In this document: piece by piece, positions 37,658 to 49,643 of the stretch
Layout of the letters: every line of letters begins with the position of its first letter
How positions within the stretch are numbered: the stretch's first letter is position 1
Source: Hygrophila difformis
Lineage: Eukaryota > Streptophyta > Magnoliopsida > Lamiales > Acanthaceae
NCBI GenBank assembly: GCA_030278955.1
Contig: JAOANR010000004.1
Coordinates: 60,825,541-60,889,540 of the forward strand
Length of the DNA stretch: 64,000 bases
Reading direction: 5' to 3'
Made by a program: the position numbers and the translations under genes
The notes under the pieces: generated by a model
The model's input: only the letters and a program-made list of their open reading frames with translations
The model's database searches: none
What the model was told of the DNA's origin: nothing

Positions 37658-38525
37658 GGCCCTGTTCTCTAGGCCTTAATTTTTCTGGTCTGATCTGAAT
37701 TTATAAGATCTGGTCTGGTCTGATCTGAATTTGTCTGGTCTGGTCTGATCTGATTCCATCTGGTCTGATCTGAATTGATCTGGTCTGATCTGGTCTGATC
37801 TTATTTTATTTATATTTTGATTCTAATTAGATTTATGGTAATAATAATAATAATAATAAAATTAATAATTAATTTATTATAATAATAATAACAATAAATT
37901 AGTAATTATTAAAAAAATAATTTATTAATAAATTAGTGATTAGTTTATTATTATTATTATATAATAGTAATAATAATTAATTAATTGATTTTATTATTAT
38001 TGTTAATTATTACTACTAATTACTAGTACAATATTTATTATATATTAGTATTTTAAATAATAATTAATTATTAATAGTTAATAAATTATAATTATAATAA
38101 TAGTTAATAAAATAATAATTATTAAGAGTTATTTACAACTATTATTATTATTACTATTATTATGATTATTATTGTTATTATCATTATTATATATTTTAAA
38201 CATATTTAGTGAAAGTATTTAAAATTATACTTATTTTGAAAGTATTTATAATATAAAATATATTAAGAACGTGACTAGTATATTTAAATAATATTTTGAT
38301 GAGCAAAAGAATATTTTTAGAAATATTATATGTAATTATATAATTTTATTATAATGATATGATCTGATCTGGTCTGGTCTGGTCTGGTCTGAATGTTTCT
38401 GGTCTGGTCTGATCTGATCTGATTTGATCTGTTCTGATCTGAATGTTTCTTATCTGATCTGGTCTGATCTGATTTTGAAAAAAATAAGTAATAAGTCCTG
38501 AAAATAAGTTCTAGAGAACAGGGCC
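37658..38525. mobile_element. 868-bp inverted-repeat element with TCTGGTCTGATCTG arrays (PIF/Harbinger-like TTA duplication)
   Basis: Perfect 15-base terminal inverted repeats (GGCCCTGTTCTCTAG at 37658, CTAGAGAACAGGGCC ending 38525) are flanked by TTA on both sides. Just inside each end are arrays of TCTGGTCTGATCTG-type units (about 37687-37800 and 38357-38474). The centre is AT-rich, dominated by TAATAA/TTATTA. A TTA duplication is typical of PIF/Harbinger, but the terminus does not look like a common family, so the superfamily is uncertain. No transposase is encoded. Confidence 0.8.
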
Positions 38526-39324
38526 TTAGACTATCTTTAACAAGAAACATTTCAATCATCCAACCATTTCATTATTTTATTAATTTTTCTCTTCTCCAAC
38601 TTATCAATATTAATCCCATCTAACTATCGAAATTTTACATACTTTATCAATAACCACTCAACTACAATATTATATATAATTATTTTAATTTATATTTATA
38701 TTGAAATATAAAAAAATAACATATAAAAAATCTAAAATATTAATATATTTTTTATTTGTTTTTAGTTTATATAAATTTTAAAATTGGTTAAATATATCAA
38801 AATAGATATATTATGTATTTAATAAATTAAAAAATATGATATATTTTAAAATATAAAAAATATAATAATATTAATAGAATTGATTTAAAATTTTAGTTGA
38901 CCAATGCGAAGGAGACAGATGTCCCCATCCCATTGGCCAAAGGAGATGAGACCAAATTGTCTCTTTTTCTATTTGGTCGACCATGGGAGAGCAAACCCAA
39001 CCTCATTTTGGTCTTTTTCTTTTTTTTTGTAATTAAATAATGACATGAAGGTGGATCTTGAGGAAATATTTTATCATGGTTAAAGTTAGTTTTATGTGCA
39101 GTTGCTTGGATTCAGAATCTCGGATGAGTATTTGTTGTGAAACCTTGCTTAGTTTTTATGGGCCTTGGATGCTCAATGCAAATGCAGACTATAATTTGAT
39201 TGCTTAAAAATAGAAAATACAAATATTATTATTGAAATAATTTTTTTGTTCTATTTCAAAAAAATATATCAAATTTTTTTGAACTATGTAGACTATGAAT
39301 GAAATGGTGCCTGCTATATGAATT
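38526..39324. other. AT-rich intergenic DNA
   Basis: No gene recognised. A pair of related segments near 38924-39000 (CCATCCCATTGGCCAAAGGA and a TTGGTCGACCATGGGAGAGC partner) forms a loose inverted structure. Confidence 0.4.
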
Positions 39325-39588
39325 ATTCTTCCTCTGTTCTCATATAAGTGCTACACTTCTGCATTTCACGCAGTCCAAGACACAATTTTAAATGTTTATA
39401 ACTCACATTGTATATAAGTAAAAATTATAAAAAAATGATATTCTAAAACTACGTCATTAGACAAATCTAACAAGATCTCACTTGACTATGTTTTATTTTA
39501 CAGAACTATGTGAAAAAATTAAATCAAAATTACTCAAGAATATTTATTACTATGCAAATGGAACACCTAAATGAGAATGGAGGAAGTA
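39325..39588. mobile_element. Stowaway-like MITE upstream of KUP7
   Basis: Left end TATTCTTCCTCTGTTCTCAT, right end GAGAATGGAGGAAGTA; interior ACGTCATTAGACAAATCTAA matches the family. It lies about 330 bases upstream of the KUP7 start codon, so it could be part of the promoter region. Confidence 0.7.
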
Positions 39589-39917
39589 AACGGAGAGGGA
39601 TAGATGTCAGATAGAAGATCCAACTTTTGCTCCGAAAATGAGGTCCTTTTTTATATTAGAAATTTTTATATGTACCAAATTTAAATTACGGATTAGAAAC
39701 TAGAAAGTGGGAAGAGAGGTTTAAATCTAGGGTTTGGGGATAAAATAATTTATGAGATAAATAATTTAGCATTTTCACGAAGGGTGACAGGTGACTCTTA
39801 TAGTGGAAAGTTTTAAGGTTCAGCCGTTCGGAGCGAGGCCAAAGTTTATGTTTGAAGTGGATGAAATGAAATGCACGCACTTAGGAAGTGGGAACTAGGA
39901 AGTAACTACGAAGAGGG

Positions 39918-42565
39918 ATGACGACGGAGGAGGGATCGGAGAGGGAGAATGGGGGTTTAGCGTCGATGGATTCCTTGGAATCGCGCTGGGTTTATCAGGA
40001 CGAGGACGGGGCAGAGATCGAGCGAGATGGGGATGATGACAGCGGCAGAGAATCGCCGCACAGGGATTCGGACGATGAGGATAATGCAGAGCAGAGGTTG
40101 ATTCGCACGGGTCCTCGTATTGATTCCTTTGATGTCGAAGCGCTTGAAGTTCCAGGGGCTCAAAGATACGAATTTGAGGTGCCCTTTTCTATATGATCCA
40201 ACTGATTTTGGTTTTATCTTTTCTTTCCAGTGTTTTTATATGAAGATTTTTTATTTGTTTAATTATTATGAGGATCTTTAGGTGATCAGAGGAATGAACA
40301 ACTAAGGGCGGTAGAACAATTTAATGGATTAAATTGCTGATCAACTGTTATTTTAGATTTAAAACTAGGGATTGTAAAGTCTCAGTTGGAGTTAGACCTT
40401 CTATTGGGCAGTACCTATTGTTTCCTATATTTGTGACCCTAGTAAGAAGAGCCCGTGCCGTGGCAATAGGGCCAACATATTGCACCAAAGAATCCCTTTG
40501 TGTAAATTTCCTGAAATTTAGATACAATGGAACAGATAGTTGTATGAGAAGTGGAATGATGCATTTGCATGACAGAATATTAACTTGTCAATGTCGTGCT
40601 CTTTGTTCATTGGAATTTGTGTAGATTCACTGCTACATCATGACTGTTGCAGTATGCGCCACAAAGAACTTTATTTTCAATGCTCTTAAAAGTGTGGGGT
40701 CAAATGTCATAAGCTATAGGTTCATGGAGCAAGCATGAGACAGTGTTTGGAGGAGTTTTCAGTGGTTAGGCAAGGTATAGCATAGTGTTAACACTCTTGG
40801 TTTCTGTTCCAAGGGCCATAATCAGGTTTAGATCTTTTCGCCAATCATTTGGGGTCTGCCCAACCTCAATTTAATTTCTTGCAACTTAGTGCAGTGTGAC
40901 GCCTGTTGTGGAAATGAAAATGGAAAATTTGTAATAACTTGCTTGTTGCATGTTGCCTCACTTTTCTAATGATTTTCTACTTCTTTTTCATTTTTTTTTC
41001 TGTCTTCTTTCTCTTTCTAGTAATTCATGTTCTACATTCTGAATTGGTGTGGTTTGTTCTTCAGATATATCTTTATTCATGTTTTATGGTATTGGATTCA
41101 GTTCAGGAAAACATATACTTCCTCCGTTTCCTTAAAATTGGAACAAATGAATAGTACTTACTATTCATTGAGTAACTTTGTTTCAATTTTTTAACCCAGT
41201 TGTATAAGATAAAACATAGTCAAATGAGAACTTGTTGGATTCGTCTTACCGCGTAGTTTTAGAATATCAAGTTTTTATAATTTTTACTTTTACAAAAGTT
41301 GAGATATTAAGCGTTAAAAATGTGCATTGGATTGCGTGATATACACAAATGTCTCAATTATTCAAAAACGGAGGAAGTATAAAACTTTTGAGGCTTAATA
41401 AATTATAACATAATGTTAATTCCAAATAAAAATAGAAGTCGTTTACATATAATAATTATATTTTGGCTTGGAGATAAAACCTTCCATATATCTATCTTTT
41501 ATTTGTTGAGAACTATTAATAGCCCAAATATTGTGTTGTTCATGTTGTTTTCCACCATGCTTCAATAAGCTTCCACAGCATGCCATGACTCATTGAAGAA
41601 TTGTGCTTTGTTGGGCACACACCATTAATGCTATATCGTAGAAAGCTAATCATCTTAATATGTTTAGGTAATCCTGTGATGTTCGAGCCTGCGTTTTTTT
41701 TTAATAAAATAAAAATTAAAGTATGAAGTATTGTGTTTCAGTTTTTTCGCTATTAATATAATGTACTTTATTCCCCTAAGCAATTAATTCAAGGCCATTA
41801 TCCTCATGTTTGATCTGTATAATGGAATTTTTTTCTTTTGGCAACTTGTTTATGTATGAAGCTTCATTTTCTGTGAGATATTTTATATCACATGGAATTT
41901 GATTAAATAAATGATTAAGATTGGGTGTTCTGTCGGTTTTATCATTTGGGTATCAAATTTCAGGATCTCACTCTTGGGAGGGGAATTATACTGACATTTC
42001 AGACACTTGGGGTTGTCTTTGGCGATGTGGGGATCAGTCCGTTGTATACTTTCAGTGTGATGTTCAGCAAGGCACCAGCTAGTAGTGATAAAGATGTTCT
42101 CGGTGCACTGTCTCTAGTTTTGTACACCTTAATTCTTATTTCATTGATCAAGTATGTACTTATTGTTCTATGGGCGAATGATGATGGTGAAGGTATATCA
42201 TCTTTTGAGATTTTTTCATTTGCTATAACTTCTCGTGTTTTGGTATTCTTGTCATGATAGTAATCTGCCAAGAAGATAATTTTTTATTATCCCATTATCT
42301 GCAGGTGGTACATTTGCTCTGTACTCTTTGATTTGTAGGCATGCTAAAGTTAGTCTTCTGCCCAACCAGCTTCCTTCAGATGCTCGCATATCAAGCTTCA
42401 GACTGAAGGTGCCATCTGCTGAACTGGAGAGATCTTTGAGAATAAAGGAAAGGCTTGAAGGCTCTTTGACATTAAAAAAGCTCCTCCTGATGTTGGTTCT
42501 TGCTGGCACATCTATGGTGATAGCTGATGGTGTTGTTACTCCTGCAATGTCAGGTGCTTTTTAAA

Positions 42566-42603
<38 letters not shown>

Positions 42604-44772
42604 TATTATTATTATTATTTATTATTGTTTTTTTTATGGGTTAAGTTTTGCATCCATGGACAGCATGCTGCTTTGACAGTCTGAGAACATTAGAATTAAA
42701 GCAGTTTTGCCTTTGTTCTGATATTTGTTTATTAATAAGCTGAGCATCATTTTATTATCATTTGTGCAGTTATATCTGCTGTTGATGGTTTAAAAGTTGG
42801 AGTTTCTTGGATTGAGCAAGGTGATTGATCCTTTCTATTAATTTGAATCTACAAACATGAATATGTTGGGCGAGAAGTCTTTTCTCTTTCCTTTCTTGAT
42901 TGCAGTAGCTTTGTTAATAGTTTGTGGGGACTGGGGACCCTACCTTAACCATTTTGATGACTTCTTTTAAAACGTTTATGAGATTGGGTAGGCCTTCTCA
43001 TTAGTGGTTAACACCAGATGAATATTGCACTTGAACAAGAAACAGTAGTACAATGCTTCCACCGAATATAGATTATAGGCTATAAGGCTCTGTCAATTTG
43101 AGTCTCCAAGGTATCAACTCCTGTCATAAAATGATGTAGCGCAAATTTTGCACTGTTGCATTTGTGGATGATATCAGCTGACGAGTCAGGTGGTGTCTTT
43201 TACGTCTATCCATGATGGAGTTTTAGCATGGGAATGGGCTCTTGCAGTCTTGTTTGTGTATCTGTTTTTTTATTTTATTTTTTATTTTTATTTTTAGTTC
43301 AGTTTGCTTATAGGGTTACTGGATTTGTAATTTTCTTTAAGCTTTTCTTTACCTATGACTTGGGTTAGTTTGGCACCTTATGCCTCAGCCCTCAGATTAT
43401 CAGTAATGGTAGTTGAAAAATAGAATTTAGATGCTTGGTTGGCGATTTGACTTATGTGATATAAATGAGCATTTTAATTTTTAGCATATGTTTTTGATGA
43501 GCAATTTTTAGCATATGTTTGAAGCTTAGCCATAAGTCTGTAATTTTTTAGGTATTCTAATATCATACATTTATCTAATCCTTGTTATATGGCCAATACT
43601 GAGAGTGTTTAGTTTTCTGAAATGCAGATCATGTGGTGATGATCTCAGTTGCTTTTCTTATAGCCTTGTTCAGTGTACAGAGGTATGGAACAAGTAAAGT
43701 GGGGCTTATCGTCGGCCCTGCCTTGTTTATATGGTTTTGTTCTCTTGGGGGAATTGGCATATACAACCTACTCAAATATGATACCACTGTTCTGCGAGCA
43801 TTTAATCCAATCCATATCTACCACTTTTTCAAACACAATTCTACTAAGGCTTGGTATGCACTAGGGGGCTGTCTTCTTTGTGCCACAGGTGAATTCTGAA
43901 TTATGATCCTGTTTTCTTTTTTTTTTCCACGTAACATTCTTGGATGTCAAACTTATCTTTGGCTTGCATTTCAATGTTCTGAAGTTGATAGCCCAATCAT
44001 GCCCACAATGAACTATCTCTTAACACTGCTTACCAAGAACAATTTCAATGGGCCACTATTGCTTCTTGTTTGGTTAGAAAAGTCCCATTAGATTGATGCA
44101 GAAAAATGGATGCTATCATTTTTTAGGGGAATAATATTTTTTTGGTGATCTTACCTAATGACTTTTTTCTATTCATCTTTCATTTTCAAAACCAATGGTT
44201 CCTTAAAACATATGAATATTTATGGTATAATTTTTTGCAGATTCATATTGACTTAATAGTATTTTCAATTTAGTTTTCCTCTGAAAATTTTAGCACAGCT
44301 CTCCAGGTTGTTGAAATTCTGTAGAACTCTCATATACGATGAATTCATCAAGATAAAGTTTCCTCAGATGTTATTCAGTAATTTTTTTTCTCTTTTGCAA
44401 TAACCATAACACTTTCTGATTAGTTCCTGATTATCAGTTGCATGACACAGGTTCTGAGGCTATGTTTGCAGATCTCTGCTATTTTTCTGTAAGATCAGTG
44501 CAGGTAAGCAGTAGGCTGCAGTGGTTTGACCATTCAGTCAGTTTTTATGTTTCAAGGATTATCATAACAACCGCTGATTTTTTTATTTTTTGCCTTTTTT
44601 TTTTTTTTTGGTTGAATGATAAGTTTTCTTACTATGAATTTGATTACTTTTGACAGCTTACATTTGTACTTCTTGTATTGCCTTGCCTTCTGTTGGGTTA
44701 CCTGGGTCAAGCAGCTTATCTCATGGAGAACCATGCTGATACTACACAAGCTTTCTTCTCCTCTGTTCCAAG

Positions 44773-44819
<47 letters not shown>

Positions 44820-45412
44820 TGTGTGTTTGTGTATGGGCAGGTGGGTGGGTCTTGGCTAAAGTTTTATAATTGTTTATGAGCTAGAGAAAAGAATGGCGGA
44901 AAAATTTTGGGGGTAAGAGAGAATGGAGAAAATTTAATTTTAACAGACAGCAAAGTTGGAATTAAAAGAAGAATGGTCTTAGAACTTGTTTCATAAGCTA
45001 GTGGAAAAAGGATGAGGTGAGCTGGCCATTGTTTTAATGACCAGCTTGAAGATGCAAACTAGTGTCTTGTTGTTGTTGGACGCCAGAACCTTATTTGATA
45101 TTACAAACTTGCAAACCTCTATACAAGTACAAAAGTCAGAACATAGGGTTCAGCCGAATACCCTCATAGGTTGGTATTATATCTTCAATCTTGATTGTTT
45201 CGAGTTAGGCTTATTCTTGCCACAAATTTAATTCTCTATTCTTGGTTTCAGCTTCTAAGTTCTGTCACTAAGATTAATGATTATGTGGTTAAAATTCAAG
45301 ACAAGTATCAATTATATAAGGAATTGCATAATTAAAATATCAATGATAAGTTGATAACTAATGTCTAAGGAATTGCATAATTAAAATATCAATGATAAGT
45401 TGATAACTGATG

Positions 45413-45459
<47 letters not shown>

Positions 45460-47698
45460 TTGTTAATCTGCTGCAGGTGGAGTATTCTGGCCTGTCTTCT
45501 TCATAGCTAATGTAGCTGCCTTGATTGCTAGTAGGGCCATGACAACTGCAACTTTCTCCTGTATTAAACAATCGACAGCACTCGGTTGCTTTCCTCGCCT
45601 TAAAATCATCCATACCTCAAGAAAATTCATGGGCCAAATCTATATCCCAGTCATGAACTGGTTTTTGTTGGCTCTGACTCTTGTTTTGGTTTGCAATATC
45701 TCAAGTATTTATGAGATTGGAAATGCATATGGTGATTCTCTTATCATTTCTTTCTAGAGTTGGATTTTTGTACTATATGTATTTTCCTTTTCTGTGTACG
45801 TGCCATTACATCTGTTTCAGTTTTTATGCTAAATTTTGTTTACATCTGTATAAGAAACTGGCCAGTTATATTACAAAATTTAAGGACTCAGAATTTTTCT
45901 CGTGGATCTAGAAGAAGGCCTTGGGTAGATGCATCATTAATCCATGAATTGTGTATTCATCTCATTAGCTCTGTTGATCTTCATTTACATATCTTGACCT
46001 ATGAAGTTGATGAATCTGACAGTATCTTAACTATGACCATACCTTGTTTTCTTATTATGTTTTTCAACTGAAATGTTAGCTTGAATGAGTGATCGCTTAG
46101 ATGTTGTTTTGTTAGAGTTTGTTCTGTGATTTTAGGCGTAGACTATCTATCGTGCTGGATACTTGTGTAATAGGAAAGTTTCCTAACCACCATGACTTCT
46201 TAATGCAGTTCACTTTGCTACTGTCTATTGACTCATTATGTAAACAAACAATGATCATAGTATTCATGTTTTCTCCACCATGATCTTGACTTAATGCCAG
46301 TGATTAGTAGTCAGCTCTGCTTGGATCAAATGATTTGCAATCTGGTTTCTGGATATTTTGTTTATTAATACATTGTAGGTTTTTTGGTGGTCTGATTTGA
46401 CCTTTTGTTTTCAGGCATTGCTGAAGTTGGAGTCATGATGATGACTACTGTCTTAGTAACGCTTGTGATGCTTCTTATATGGCAGATAAATATTGTGATT
46501 GTGTTGAGTTTTGCTATTATTTTCTTGGGATTGGAACTTACTTTCTTCTCCTCAGTTTTGTGGAGTGTGGGGGATGGAAGTTGGATCATACTGGTATTTG
46601 CTATTGTCATATTTTTAATAATGTACATCTGGAATTACGGAAGCAAGCTGAAGTACGAGACTGAGGTGAAGAGAAAAATATCAATGGATGTCCTACGAGA
46701 ACTAGGTCCTGAACTCGGAACTGTTAGGGCTCCTGGAATTGGCTTGCTTTACAACGAACTGGCCAAAGGTGTGCCGGCTATATTTGGGCATTTCTTGACC
46801 ACTCTACCTGCTGTGCACTCTATGGTAATATTTGTATGTATTAAGTATGTTCCTGTATCTGTTGTGCCCCAAAACGAGAGGTTTCTGTTCAGGCGTGTAT
46901 GTGCCAAAAGCTACCACATGTTCCGCTGTGTTGCCAGGTAGATTTTATAGGGTTTGTCCGCACCTTTATTTATAACTTTCTGTTTGTAAATACAACTTAT
47001 TTGCAGTTGTATACCATGTCTCACTTTTAGTATATGGTTATGTGTTGCTCTTGTTTCCTTGGGATTAACCCATTAGGGAGACTGATTGATTATGGGTTTC
47101 TTTATGTGGTTTTATAGTTTCAAAGCTTATTATCCTAATACTAACTGTTGCCATCAACAGATACGGCTACAAGGATGTCCGCAAAGAAAACCCCCAAACC
47201 TTTGAGCAGCTGCTGATGGAGAGTCTTGAGAAGTTCATCAGACGAGAAGCTCAGGAAAGGTCCCTGGAGAGTGATGGTGATGAGGACACAGATCGGGAAG
47301 ATTATTCTTCCTCTAAAATTCTAATAGCTCCCAACGGAAGTGTATATTCACTCGGAGTTCCTCTCCTATCTGAGTTCCAGGACACAGGCAACCTCCTTTC
47401 AGAAGGAAGGACACTGGGAGTTGGGGGAAATGCAGAGCCTTGTGCGGATCAAATTACCATCGATGCAGAGCAAAGCCTGGAGAAGGAGCTGGCCTTCTTG
47501 CGCAAGGCAAAGGAGTCGGGCGTCGTGTACCTTCTTGGCCACGGAGACATCAGAGCAAGGAAGGATTCTTGGTTTATCAAGAAGCTTGTCATTAACTACT
47601 TTTACGCTTTCCTGAGAAGGAACTGCAGGAGGGGAACAGCAAATTTAACAGTTCCACACTCCCATTTGATACAGGTGGGCATGACTTACATGGTATGA
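39918..47698 (+). CDS. KUP7: KUP/HAK/KT potassium transporter, KUP7-like
   Basis: Ten exons join in phase to 844 aa: 39918-40178, 41964-42192, 42305-42553, 42770-42820, 43628-43888, 44451-44503, 44657-44771, 45477-45731, 46415-46937, 47161-47698. The acidic N-terminus ends in EQRLIRTGPRIDSFDVEALE, typical of the KUP7 subgroup. Membrane segments follow, with GVVFGDVGISPLYTFSVMF (residues 103-121), MVIADGVVTPAMS, GSEAMFADLCYFSVRSVQ and GQIYIPVMNWFLL. The long cytosolic tail includes SLEKFIRREAQERSLESDGD and ends in HGDIRARKDSWFIKKLVINY and VGMTYMV. The family performs proton-coupled potassium uptake; Arabidopsis KUP7 works in root uptake and xylem loading. The usual Thr of the GD-GTSPLY motif is Ile here (I111). 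Confidence 0.95.
41116..41379. mobile_element. Stowaway-like MITE in KUP7 intron 1
   Basis: Left end TACTTCCTCCGTTTCCTTAA, right end CAAAAACGGAGGAAGTA, TA-flanked, about 264 bp. It lies inside the 1.8-kb first intron. Confidence 0.8.
44775..44816. repeat. (CT)n microsatellite at the 5' end of KUP7 intron 7
   Basis: About 20 CT units start only a few bases after the GTAATC donor at 44772. They are followed by a (GT)n stretch. Confidence 0.9.
45318..45415. repeat. 49-bp tandem duplication in KUP7 intron 7
   Basis: Two adjacent copies (45318-45366 and 45367-45415) of a unit starting AAGGAATTGCATAATTAAAA differ at only one position by eye (ACTAATG versus ACTGATG). Confidence 0.9.
45413..45456. 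repeat. (CT)n microsatellite near the 3' splice site of KUP7 intron 7
   Basis: A second CT run of about 20 units lies about 20 bases before the CTGCAG acceptor (ending 45476) and acts as a very long polypyrimidine tract. Confidence 0.9.
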
Positions 47699-49643
47699 AA
47701 ACACTGAGAACTAATGTTGTAACTTGTGTTTGTTTTAGCCGCGGCTTGAACCGTCATAGTGATTAAAAACCCTCTGATTATATCTCCTTGCGTTTTTTTT
47801 TTTTTAAAAAAAAAAAATCTTTTTACTTTATTTTTATATGGAGTATTTATTTAGTGGGAAATCAATTCATTTATTAAGAATGTCCAAAGGCATATAATGG
47901 AACAAAGCTTCAAATGCACAGAGCTAACACGACAATGCAACTGGTGTCGATTACAACTGTACGAGGTTGCATGAGTCTTTAGTTTGAGATTCTATTCAAG
48001 TAAAGAAAGTGCTAGTGCAGCACCATCAGCAACCCGTAAGCTATCTCCAGCTTTTTAGTTCACACCGGTAATGGTTTCATCCATTTGGAAAGACCAAAAC
48101 AAGAATCACGTAACAGGCAAGGAGGCAGGAGTCATCTCGGGCGTTGAATTGAAGCTAGAAACCCTCACCTTCTTAAGCTTCAACCTCCCTTATCTCTCTT
48201 ACTGGATTCCAAATATCCAAAATCTTGTCCTCGTTGTCGCCATCATTCTTACGGTATCATCTTTTTCCTTTGTTCGGTTTGAGATTCTAATGTTTTCTGG
48301 CACGCAGAAGACCGCAGTTTAGTGGGTGCCGAGTGTTGACAGCCATACTGATTCACTCCATATGTTTTGCTTATGAAAACCCGTAGTATTCACTATTTAA
48401 TAGGGAAGAGGTTAGTATGCAGGTGGCTGCACATGTGTGTGATGTGAGAGTTGTGTTATGTGATGTATGAAATGGTGTATTTTGTGTGTTGGGAGAGATG
48501 TGTTTTGTGATGCCAAAAATGTGACAAGAGAGATGTGTTTTGTAATGTAAGATGCCTTTTTTTGTGATGTTTGCACCTAGAGGCTCTTGTATCGTAACTG
48601 GATTGATTTAATAGTTACTATAAATTACGGAAGATACAAAAAATATAAAACCTCATTTTGCATAACAAGTTTCACCTGGAATGAGATTTTTTAAGTTAGG
48701 ACAGCTGATAGTCCTCATACAACAATTGTCTGCCCGATAGACTGCTGGCTGCGCTCACAAAAGATTTCATTCTTCCGGAAAAGGACCAACTTATTCCTAC
48801 TAACTAAATCTTTGTAATATAAGTCTGCTCGATTGGATAGACATTTCAGCCTTCGACAAACCCACCATTGGTAGCTGAAAGAGGCATTAAGTTGAGACAT
48901 CAGTTCACTAAACTCTCTTGAGATGATACATTTATGTTGATAGATAATGGTAGTGAAGCTAGACCAAGAAAACTATTAGGACTCAAACTGAATAGATCAA
49001 TGACATACCATGAAGAAGGGATGTTGCTGCCATCGATCTACTGTGTCTTACGCATCAAGAACTGCAAATTTCCCATAAAGCAATGCATAAGTCGTATGAG
49101 ATAGCAATTCATGTCATTCAAAATTTTAGACTGACCAGCCTAATGGGACTATAGGCTAGAAAGGGTATGATTTCTCATTTCTTCTGTCTCCAGATTTCAA
49201 TAGAGATAAAACATATTCTTCAAATAGATGGATAGCATCCCAAGGGGGCAATTTCCAAGACATTCACAAATAGGTTTGGCTGAAAACAATTGCAATACTC
49301 GACCCACACCATATAGTAGCATAGAAGCTTAAATTCTGATGAGAACATGCACATATAGGACAAGTAAATGCCTTGCACAATATTGCCTGTTCGATGGTAA
49401 AAGTGAAACTAGAACAGGGTTCTTGAAACTCAAACTATTAATCATGTGTAACAGATGATTTTTGCAAAAACAAGTCAATACATGTTAACGCTATAAAAAG
49501 ATCAATTCACATGAGTATTTCAGAAAGAACACCAATCACACAGGAGAAAGGTTTCCAGTTGAATTCACAGTTGAAGTTAGACTTAAGGGAAAAAATTGCA
49601 AGATCATAGATAAATGAAGCTTCAAAACAAATATATAAATATA
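47699..49643. other. Intergenic DNA between the KUP7 and PCH1 3' ends
   Basis: The genes converge here. A TTTTTAAAAAAAA tract lies near 47796-47817. I searched for further P-type ATPase exons (membrane segments, the phosphorylation motif DKTGT) and saw none. The plus-strand frame 48071-48322 resembles no family I know. Confidence 0.5.

Noticed and set aside
37680..38480. Regular TCTGGTCTGATC repeats as a CRISPR-like or satellite array
   Set aside because: No spacers of uniform length, the genome is a plant, and the repeats sit symmetrically inside terminal inverted repeats, so a transposable element explains them.
47699..49643. Remaining exons of a full PAA1 copper ATPase
   Set aside because: No membrane helices, actuator or DKTGT phosphorylation motif seen; an in-frame stop follows the HMA domain at 49644.
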